Assembly: GCA_023140595.1 (NCBI GenBank)
Contig: JAGLLI010000008.1
Location: 1-13,132 of the forward strand
Length of the DNA stretch: 13,132 nt
Reading direction: 5' to 3'
Origin: Candidatus Parcubacteria bacterium
Lineage (GTDB): Bacteria; Patescibacteriota; Patescibacteriia; Patescibacteriales; UBA12075
The notes beneath the pieces were generated by a model. The model had not been told where the DNA came from. It searched no databases and was given only the letters and a program-made list of their open reading frames with translations. Each line of letters begins with the position of its first letter. Position 1 is the stretch's first letter. Below, one piece after another: positions 8,601-13,132 of this stretch. The translations under genes were made by a program, and so were the position numbers.

Positions 8601-8703
8601 CGCCGATAACCAAATCTTTTTCAGACAAATCCAAATCATCCGGTAAAAAACCAGATAAAAAATCTTCAAATGATTGTTTGTTATAAGTCTGATTAAGCTG
8701 CAT
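5614..8703 (-). CDS. Eco57I/TaqI-like N6-adenine DNA methyltransferase
   Basis: The 1029-residue protein is a gamma-type adenine methyltransferase. An N-terminal region (about 1-340) contains LQLEHEKERDPRVALANEAFKIM and SKNSDNWRLSFM, as in many large Eco57I-class enzymes, but shows no nuclease motif that I can identify. GSFYTPREIV (364-373) is motif X-like, DPAVGSGAF (429-437) is the AdoMet-binding motif I, and NPPY (614-617) is the catalytic motif IV. A TaqI-type specificity domain follows at about 780-970 (LRGRDINRYY, WIELTDRGRFAQ, LNSAYFLL). The tail is typical of the class: LELEKEIDEMVYEIYGLTEGEIKIV. It starts 5 bp after the helicase stop, so the two are cotranscribed; it would modify host DNA and supply specificity. 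Its 3' end abuts the 100-bp element and a second tail lies beyond it. G+C falls sharply just after NPPY, suggesting an exchanged specificity half. The start lacks a Shine-Dalgarno sequence. Confidence 0.95.
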   Translation of the reverse strand: MQLNQTYNKQSFEDFLSGFLPDDLDLSEKDLVIGDNYKEIKSGVVLGECQSLGLKILQLEHEKERDPRVALANEAFKIMAENWAKKALVVFKSKNSDNWRLSFMAISFDVNDKNKIVSSFSNPKRKSFFLGPDAKTATPNKFLINRNRVKDIEDLESCFDVEVVTKEFFDNYKKLFVKLSSHLRKDEDFKKFVSKNKIKIDDFAKKLLGQIVFIYFLQRKGWLGAKKEQHIHEGDNNFLRNLYNGCEKGKKHFFNDTLEYLFYNAFNKEPEKAGSFYREYFDCQIPFLNGGLFEPLNKYNWKTEFLRIPNELFSKDDGTGILDIFDLYNFTIDENSPIDQEVSVDPEMLGKVFEKLLDTNKEIGSFYTPREIVSYMVKQSLIEYLKTKTSVNENVIEELINKHYAASDKFNKKDLNEIEKALQEIKIIDPAVGSGAFPVGILHEITEIRFFCQKNISTKPKSPYVIKKEILENNIYGVDIDHGAIDIARLRFWLSLVVDADLFDVEPLPNLDFKLVAANTLLKLDGEVGIWDDKDLLDKMKELREKYFRARTKNGKEKIQKAYKKLISASNNMFATERQKQITTYDPFSPSSVAGFFDAEFMFGVEGFDIVVGNPPYVSHDKIINKEYFKNNYSTWEAFTDLYCFFIELGIGVLNDEGLLCFITSNSFLKSNYGLPTRKFIKDKSSVINLINIEDAQIFESAIVNTCIFILSKNSSTKKEATIVNSTLDNKDVSQFIKNNYFNCSQEYFNRDIWNLVKKEKIDLCDKIKKNSKTLEQLNTKIRLGIATGANNIFVINDEKKNELEKKDPKSSEIIKPVLRGRDINRYYYKHDKLYLLVTKNGIDVKSNYPAIYEYLNSFSDKFKNRGAKGQHWTNLRACSFFDDFKRDKIVWIELTDRGRFAQCVDEIHLLNSAYFLLPPKDLSLKYLLGILNSSLVQFYLESNSQTSGMGTNRWINDLVKKFPIKKINSTLQNPIIKKVDKILEVTLKENYNPKNPPADQLELEKEIDEMVYEIYGLTEGEIKIVEKN

Positions 8704-8708
8704 AAAAT

Positions 8709-11700
8709 TTACAATAATTGTTCTGATAAAACAATTAATTCATCATCGCTTTTGGCTTTTTCAGCCATTTTGAATATTCCGGTAATGTAATTATCAGGTA
8801 TTAGTTTTCTGTATTCGCTAAAAATATCTTTTGGGTCTTTCTTCATGTCAATAGAAGATAAATTTTTAAGAAGCCCGTTTGGCAAAGCGTCAAAATCTTT
8901 TATAATTTGAATAACATCCATACACCAATCTTTCGCAACAGGAAGCTTATCAGCCAATATTTCCAATCTGACAGACGCGTCATGGCGGCGAGATCTTGGC
9001 TGTATGACAGGGTGGGTATTATTTTTAAAAATATGATTTTTAATTCTTTGATAAACCGCGTCAAAATTCGCTGTTGTGTTAGCCGGTTTTTCATTATTTT
9101 TCGCTTCAAATAAATTCAAAGCTTCTTCTGGAGAAATAAAATCAATATTTATTTCATTTTCTCCTTTTGCGAAAATATAATTATGACCTTTCTTGCCGAA
9201 AGCGATTATGTTTTTTTGCTTGCCGTTAAAATCTCTGGCAATTCTTGCGCGATGCGGTATCTTTTTTACTTCATCCGTTAAATCAGCATCATTTAAAAAA
9301 TTTAACCAAACGTTTCTGTGTTTCGCGTCCCATGATCTGCTTTCAAATTTTGAATTTTCCTCTCTGTATTGCTTAACAAAATAACTTCTCAGCTCCTCAT
9401 CACCGCTTAAATAACGAGTGTCTTCCCCCATTAAATTATGAATAAGATTCATTTTAAGGCTGGAAATTGCCTTTGTTTTCACTTCTCTTTCACCTGTTAT
9501 TGTTGGGAAAAAATTAAAAATACACAGCTCATTGAAAACTTTTTTATTTATACGGTTAATTCTGCCAACCCTTTGAATAACCTTGGTGGGGTTATACGGA
9601 ATATCGTAATTAATAACAACTCCGGCGCGATGCAAATTATAGCCCTCGGAAATTGCATCAGTCGCAACCAATAAATCATAATCATTTGACTGTTCATTTT
9701 CAGGCAATCCTGCGTCAAAATTCTTTTTTATAATATTTTTATTTTCTTTAGACGAATCACCGGAGCTATATTTAAAAATTCTCTTAAAATTGCTACCTTG
9801 AATTTTTTTATTTAAATAATCCGCCGTGTCTGAAAATTCCGTAAAAACTACGATTTTTTTATTTGCATTTTCAGCTAACGCTTTTTTTATTTCATCAAAA
9901 AATAAATCAAACTTTGGGTCGCGTTTTATCGCTTTTTTGTCAAACCATTCTTCTTTAATATTTTTTAATAAATCAATATCATTTTTTAAATCTTTTTCAA
10001 AACTAGAATCAAGCTCTGATGCGGGAATCCTAATCATGCCTTTCTCCTCAAGATTGACGAATAAAGCGTCTATCTCCTTGCCATCCATATATTCCAAATC
10101 TTCAACTTCGGGAATATTGCCTTTCTTTAAAACCGGAACCTCTTTTCTTTCCGCAAGCCAAGACATCATTTTTTCAGCAGATACTATCATATTATTTAAG
10201 GACTTTTCAAAAGCATATATTGAACTTTCAAAACGCCTAACAAGCAACCTTCTCATAAATTTAGCAACATTAACTTGCGCCTGTCCAATGCTCTGTTGAA
10301 CATCTTCTGCCGACTCTCCTTCTTTTTTTATTTTATTAAAAAAATCAGATCCCGGACGAATATACTTAACGGGCTTGTAGCGAGCGCCTTTAAAATCAGA
10401 ATCTTCTGATGAAATTTTATTTAAAGTTTCTATATACAGCTCTGATAAATCTCCCAAGCCGTATTCCAGTAATTCCGGGTCTTTTACTTTTGCGAAAGAA
10501 AAACCTTGCTTTGCCAAATCATTTTTATACTCTTCTATGGCATCAAGATCCAAGCGAGAACGCCTTATTATTACCGGCTCAATCATTATGCGCAATCTAT
10601 CCGCGACTTTTCCCGATCTTATTTTTATATCATCTTCTTTTACTTTTTTTGAACGCAAATCCCGTCTTATCTTTTTATACTCTTTAAAAAGACTATGAAA
10701 TTCCATGCTTAAATTTTCCACCGTCTTTAAGGTGGATTGTCCGGGAGTATTAAACAATTTTATAATCGCGTAAATATCTTTGGGGTCATTATTAAACGGA
10801 GTGGCAGACAGGGCAACAACTTTATGTCCGGCGCATAGCTGATGAAGTTTTTTATATGACTCGGTATCTTCATTTCTGTGCTTATGCGCTTCATCTAAAA
10901 TTATCAATAATTCCTCTTTGCTGTTTTTATACTTTTCTAAAACTTCTTCAATTTTCCCTGTGCTAAAAACACGGGCATTAAAATTAAAATCAGTCCTGTA
11001 ATCCTCCCACTGATCGCGCAAATGAGGCGGCGCGATAACTACGGTTTTTAATCCAATGTTATGCGCGATAGCGGATGCAATAATGCTCTTTCCAAGACCG
11101 ACAACATCGGCGATAATAACTCCGCCGAATTTATTAATCCTGTCAATTCCGAGATTAACGGCATCAACCTGATAGCGAAGACTGTGATATTTATTGTTAG
11201 TTATTTCGCTTGGCGTTTTCATTTTTTCAACATCGCCGATTCTAAAATACTCATCCAAAACGCGAAGATATAAATGAAAAGGGCTTGGTTTGGCATACAG
11301 CCAAATTCTCTTTTTTATTTTATCCAAAAATTCTAAAGAATTTTCCTGATTAGCTATTATTATGTTGTCGGAATCTTCCCATAAATTATTAAACGTAGAG
11401 CAATCCTCTTTATAATAATGAATTTCTCTTAATATTCTATTATGCTCGCCCTGACCTTTAAGCCCGCTATAAGTAAGATTTGAGGAGCCGGAAATAACCA
11501 CTCCGGGCTGAGTGCCTCCTTGAGAAAATTCTTTCTTATAATGAAAAATATAAAACTTGCCATGTTGATCTGTTGCTGTTTTTTTAATTTCCAATGTTCC
11601 GTCTTTTATTTTATTAATAAAAACATTAAATGCTTTTACGGCTTCATTATTATCAAACAAGTCAGTTTTATTAAATACAGTGGAAAATTCATCATAATAA

Positions 11701-11969
11701 TTTTCTTTTGCGGAAATTTTTGACATTGTTGAGCGAGGCTTTGAATCCAATTCTGATAAATCAACAGCTGACATCTTGCTTAGAATATTCTTGTCTATTT
11801 CTTTTCCAATCAAAATTCTTATTTTCTTATCTAACAGGTCTTTATATATTTCTTGAAAACCGGAAAAATAGAAATAACCGACTAATGCGTCCAATTGCTT
11901 TGACGATGGCAGAATATTTTTTAAAGCTTTTGCTAAATTATTTTCTTTTTCATTTGTTATTGACGGCAT
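8709..11969 (-). CDS. PLD-nuclease/SF2 helicase fusion, restriction-type
   Basis: The 1086-residue protein has an N-terminal phospholipase D-type nuclease domain, with HGK at 136-138 and GSSN at 161-164. The Asp of a full HxKxxxxD motif is absent (His instead), and only one half-motif is visible, so it would act as a dimer. An SF2 motor follows: ADVVGLGKS (287-295, motif I), ILDEAH (357-362, motif II), ALSATPF (386-392, motif III), KIVVFTEF (705-712, motif IV), ATDAISEGYNL (769-779, motif V) and QRVGRINR (799-806, motif VI). The long insert between the two motor lobes (about 400-700) is charged and partly helical. The C-terminal ~250 residues are conserved-looking but unassigned. Paired with the methyltransferase 5 bp downstream, it is the likely restriction arm: ATP-driven translocation plus cleavage of unmodified DNA. 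It resembles DISARM- and type I/ISP-like systems without matching any that I can name. It is the first gene of the operon. Confidence 0.93.
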   Translation of the reverse strand: MPSITNEKENNLAKALKNILPSSKQLDALVGYFYFSGFQEIYKDLLDKKIRILIGKEIDKNILSKMSAVDLSELDSKPRSTMSKISAKENYYDEFSTVFNKTDLFDNNEAVKAFNVFINKIKDGTLEIKKTATDQHGKFYIFHYKKEFSQGGTQPGVVISGSSNLTYSGLKGQGEHNRILREIHYYKEDCSTFNNLWEDSDNIIIANQENSLEFLDKIKKRIWLYAKPSPFHLYLRVLDEYFRIGDVEKMKTPSEITNNKYHSLRYQVDAVNLGIDRINKFGGVIIADVVGLGKSIIASAIAHNIGLKTVVIAPPHLRDQWEDYRTDFNFNARVFSTGKIEEVLEKYKNSKEELLIILDEAHKHRNEDTESYKKLHQLCAGHKVVALSATPFNNDPKDIYAIIKLFNTPGQSTLKTVENLSMEFHSLFKEYKKIRRDLRSKKVKEDDIKIRSGKVADRLRIMIEPVIIRRSRLDLDAIEEYKNDLAKQGFSFAKVKDPELLEYGLGDLSELYIETLNKISSEDSDFKGARYKPVKYIRPGSDFFNKIKKEGESAEDVQQSIGQAQVNVAKFMRRLLVRRFESSIYAFEKSLNNMIVSAEKMMSWLAERKEVPVLKKGNIPEVEDLEYMDGKEIDALFVNLEEKGMIRIPASELDSSFEKDLKNDIDLLKNIKEEWFDKKAIKRDPKFDLFFDEIKKALAENANKKIVVFTEFSDTADYLNKKIQGSNFKRIFKYSSGDSSKENKNIIKKNFDAGLPENEQSNDYDLLVATDAISEGYNLHRAGVVINYDIPYNPTKVIQRVGRINRINKKVFNELCIFNFFPTITGEREVKTKAISSLKMNLIHNLMGEDTRYLSGDEELRSYFVKQYREENSKFESRSWDAKHRNVWLNFLNDADLTDEVKKIPHRARIARDFNGKQKNIIAFGKKGHNYIFAKGENEINIDFISPEEALNLFEAKNNEKPANTTANFDAVYQRIKNHIFKNNTHPVIQPRSRRHDASVRLEILADKLPVAKDWCMDVIQIIKDFDALPNGLLKNLSSIDMKKDPKDIFSEYRKLIPDNYITGIFKMAEKAKSDDELIVLSEQLL

Positions 11970-12005
11970 AAATTATAATATATTAAAAATTTGCTAAAAT
12001 AAAAA

Positions 12006-12025
12006 TAGGTTTTAAAATTAACCTA
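12006..12025. promoter_or_regulatory. Inverted repeat at the helicase transcription start
   Basis: TAGGTT (12006-12011) and AACCTA (12020-12025) form a perfect 6-bp inverted repeat around an AT-only centre. It lies exactly at the start predicted from the promoter at 12031-12059. A wider inverted pair, GCTAAAAT (11993-12000) and ATTTTAGC (12040-12047), encloses it and the -10 box. An operator is the simplest reading; a weak leader hairpin is the alternative. Confidence 0.4.
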
Positions 12026-12030
12026 CCTCT

Positions 12031-12059
12031 AATTTACCAATTTTAGCGCGCAAAGTCAA
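12031..12059 (-). promoter_or_regulatory. Promoter of the helicase-methyltransferase operon
   Basis: On the minus strand TTGACT (12059-12054) is followed by 17 bp and TAAATT (12036-12031), close to the sigma-70 consensus. The predicted start is near 12024, giving a leader of about 55 nt before the helicase ATG at 11969. A TATAAT at 11977-11972 is too close to the ATG to give a leadered start. Nothing else is seen between 11970 and 12120: no tRNA, no strong terminator and no further frame. Confidence 0.7.
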
Positions 12060-12120
12060 CAATAAAATTTGATAAAAATTTAATATTATTCATTCTTCAA
12101 ATCAAAAAGGAAGACCGCTA

Positions 12121-12375
12121 TTAAATTCTCATTTCCCTTTCTATAACCTCAATCTTCTCATATCTTGATAATTTTTTTATTCTACATTCCTCTTTTAGGG
12201 CGCCGGACTTATCTTTTTTGCTGCTTGAATATACCAATTTTACCGGACGCCTGCCTTTTGTGTATTTGGCTCCCAGATTTGAAGTATTATGCTCTTTAAT
12301 TCTCCTTTTAAGGTTGGTTGTGATTCCTGTATAGAATGTTTTATCTCTGCATTGCAGAATATATATATGCCACAT
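12121..12375 (-). CDS. Small GIY-YIG nuclease family protein
   Basis: The 84-residue protein is a stand-alone GIY-YIG domain of the YhbQ/UPF0213 type. The two strands are HIYILQC (3-9) and FYTGITTN (14-21), which supply Tyr5, Tyr15 and Gly17. The catalytic Arg lies in LKRRIKEH (about Arg24/25), and the metal-binding Glu is in ALKEECRIKKLSR (Glu63). The length is normal for this family, which usually lacks an extra DNA-binding domain; its cellular role is mostly unknown. The ATG directly follows the stop of the AbrB-like gene (TAG then ATG with no gap), so the two are translationally linked and share one promoter. It could be a genome-maintenance nuclease or, with the upstream regulator, part of a toxin-antitoxin-like pair. 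Confidence 0.93.
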   Translation of the reverse strand: MWHIYILQCRDKTFYTGITTNLKRRIKEHNTSNLGAKYTKGRRPVKLVYSSSKKDKSGALKEECRIKKLSRYEKIEVIEREMRI

Positions 12376-12546
12376 CTATTTTTCCCAATCCTCAATCACA
12401 ATTTTCTTCCCTATTTTTTTAACCACAAACTTCTGCCGCTCGCTCCAGCCTAAATCCCTGATAAATTCTTTTGGGATAATGCAATAATAACTGCCTGAAC
12501 CGGTTTTGGTTAATTTCCTTACATTTTTGTATGAATATGATTTCAT
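12376..12546 (-). CDS. AbrB/MazE-like DNA-binding protein
   Basis: The frame encodes 56 residues, MKSYSYKNVRKLTK onward, ending DWEK-stop (TAG). It has the swapped-hairpin AbrB/MazE/SpoVT pattern: KLTKTGSGSYYCIIPKEFI (11-29) followed by LGW, then a KFVVKKIGKKIVIEDW strand pair (39-54). The invariant-looking IPKE is at 24-27. Such domains bind palindromic DNA as dimers and are often antitoxins or autorepressors. Here a perfect 40-bp palindrome covers the gene's own -10 and start region, which supports autoregulation. The stop codon abuts the GIY-YIG start. The ATG at 12546 is the only sensible start and has no Shine-Dalgarno sequence. The fold is likely; the antitoxin role is inferred. Confidence 0.85.
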   Translation of the reverse strand: MKSYSYKNVRKLTKTGSGSYYCIIPKEFIRDLGWSERQKFVVKKIGKKIVIEDWEK

Positions 12547-12561
12547 AAAAATAATTTTTTA

Positions 12562-12601
12562 ATAATAAAATGTACGTACATATGTACGTACATTTTATTA
12601 T
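12562..12601. promoter_or_regulatory. Perfect 40-bp palindromic operator
   Basis: The left half, ATAATAAAATGTACGTACAT, is the exact reverse complement of the right half, centred between 12581 and 12582. Each half contains the smaller palindrome TGTACGTACA, so two such sites stand side by side. It overlaps the -10 box and start point of the AbrB-like gene, the expected place for an autorepressor site. If transcribed from about 12590, most of it would also fold as a hairpin in the leader. Confidence 0.8.
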
Positions 12602-12605
12602 AGCA
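12597..12605 (-). promoter_or_regulatory. Extended -10 promoter for the AbrB/GIY-YIG pair
   Basis: On the minus strand TGCTATAAT (12605-12597) is an extended -10 element with a perfect TATAAT. A -35 box at the right distance (TTCCTA, 12625-12620) is poor, which the extended -10 can compensate for. The -10 box partly lies in the 40-bp palindrome, so a bound repressor would block polymerase. Confidence 0.6.
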
Positions 12606-12639
12606 AAAAATAAATAATATAGGAAATAAAAAAATTTCT

Positions 12640-12668
12640 TTGCGCATCTTAATAATTTTTGATATAAT
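12640..12668 (+). promoter_or_regulatory. Promoter for the GH130 gene
   Basis: TTGCGC (12640-12645), a 17-bp spacer and TATAAT (12663-12668), with TGA just before it giving an extended -10 (TGATATAAT). The predicted start is near 12675. It is divergent from the AbrB promoter, and the two share the 171-bp gap at 12547-12717. Confidence 0.65.
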
Positions 12669-12671
12669 TAC

Positions 12672-12698
12672 AAACAAGAAACAATAAGTTTCTTGTTT
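12672..12698. promoter_or_regulatory. Inverted repeat at the GH130 transcription start
   Basis: AAACAAGAAAC and GTTTCTTGTTT pair perfectly over 11 bp around the loop AATAA, followed by T residues. It looks terminator-like, but it lies between two divergent promoters, so there is no upstream transcript on the plus strand for it to end. An operator at +1, or an attenuator-like leader hairpin, fits better. Confidence 0.5.
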
Positions 12699-12717
12699 TT
12701 ATATATAAAATTTTTTT

Positions 12718-13132
12718 ATGATAGAAGTAAAAAAACACGGAGTAATACTTAAGCCGACTAAGCTTGCTTTTGAAAGCAAGTGCGTTTTTAACCCCGGCAT
12801 CCACCAAGACGGAAAACAAGTCCACGTTATTTATCGCGCTCTGGATGAAGATTATCTTTCCTGTTTCGGATATGCCAGGCTTGACGGACCGACAAAGGTA
12901 GTTGAACGTTGGAAAAAACCTTTTGCCGTTCCAAAATACAAATATGAAAAAAAAGGAATGGAAGACCCGCGTATAACAAAAATCGGAGACACTTTTTATA
13001 TGCCTTATGTCGCCCATGACGGAAAAAACGCCTTAATCGCTTGTATGCGCGGCAAAAATCTTTTTGATTTAAAAAGGGTCGGCATAATCGGTCCTATGAT
13101 GAGCTACCGCAAGGCCAGCCAATTATTTCAAT
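12718..13132 (+). CDS. GH130 family glycoside phosphorylase/hydrolase, 5' part only
   Basis: From the ATG at 12718 the frame stays open to the window edge (138 complete codons). The product begins MIEVKKHGVILKPT and shows the five-bladed beta-propeller pattern of GH130: FNPGIHQDGKQVHVIYRA (about 24-41), then LSCFGYARLDGP (47-58) and GMEDPRITKIGDTFYMPYVAHDG (about 80-102). The conserved EDPR block is characteristic of the family, whose known members mostly phosphorolyse beta-mannosides (mannosyl-glucose or mannooligosaccharides). The exact substrate cannot be told from this part. It would act in the cytoplasm in sugar turnover and has no evident link to the defence genes. It has its own promoter, with an inverted repeat at the start point. 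A 122-codon frame on the opposite strand (13017-12649) is its shadow. There is no Shine-Dalgarno sequence. Confidence 0.87.
   Translation, partial: MIEVKKHGVILKPTKLAFESKCVFNPGIHQDGKQVHVIYRALDEDYLSCFGYARLDGPTKVVERWKKPFAVPKYKYEKKGMEDPRITKIGDTFYMPYVAHDGKNALIACMRGKNLFDLKRVGIIGPMMSYRKASQLFQ

Noticed and set aside
8709..11969. Loss of PLD nuclease activity because the Asp of HxKxxxxD is missing
   Set aside because: PLD-type restriction nucleases often keep only the His-Lys and Asn parts, so the change alone does not imply an inactive domain.
11970..12120. Rho-independent terminator after the GIY-YIG gene
   Set aside because: Only a 4-bp CTTC/GAAG pair with a long loop is visible; too weak to call.
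12649..13017. A 122-codon open frame on the minus strand
   Set aside because: It is antisense to the GH130 gene, whose plus-strand frame gives clear family motifs; the minus-strand product shows no recognisable pattern and spans both the promoter and the coding region.

Overview
The window is AT-rich, gene-dense bacterial DNA that uses the standard stop codons. Long frames run without internal TGA, and the methyltransferase itself ends in TGA. Most genes have no visible Shine-Dalgarno sequence. Together with a DUF2339 polytopic membrane protein, tiny AbrB-like and GIY-YIG genes and a GH130 enzyme, this suggests an uncultivated low-GC lineage such as the Candidate Phyla Radiation (Patescibacteria). 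That placement is an inference, since no marker gene is present.

Layout. Everything from 12546 down to 1 is on the minus strand; only the last gene is on the plus strand. Positions 1-2397 hold a DUF2339 membrane protein cut by the window edge, with its own promoter. Positions 2463-3534 hold a roughly 1.07-kb element with inverted terminal arms that carries a dinD-like gene. Positions 3565-5451 hold a KAP-type P-loop NTPase gene whose stop codon lies in a diverged copy of the same arm. Positions 5467-5511 hold a 14-codon leftover of a methyltransferase 3' end. Positions 5512-5611 hold a 100-bp cargo-less palindromic member of the element family. Positions 5614-8703 hold an Eco57I/TaqI-like adenine-specific DNA methyltransferase, and 8709-11969 a PLD-nuclease/SF2-helicase fusion, with a good promoter at 12031-12059. 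Positions 12121-12546 hold an abutting GIY-YIG nuclease and AbrB-like regulator gene pair behind a perfect 40-bp palindrome. A divergent promoter then drives a GH130 glycoside phosphorylase/hydrolase gene that starts at 12718 and runs off the right end.

How it fits together. Helicase-nuclease, methyltransferase and KAP ATPase look like one minus-strand defence operon: a restriction-modification-like pair plus an ATPase. The gap between helicase and methyltransferase is 5 bp. If the leftover 3' end at 5467-5511 is the original end of the methyltransferase gene, the KAP gene originally began only 15 bp after it. A family of elements with inverted terminal arms (outer end TGTCTTGAACTATGATT) has since entered the operon. 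One bare copy sits at the very 3' end of the methyltransferase gene, which now ends in a related but different C-terminal tail. A second copy carries dinD. The stop codons of dinD and of the KAP gene lie at the same place in the inner edge of the element arm. This element family and its relation to gene 3' ends is the most novel-looking part of the window.
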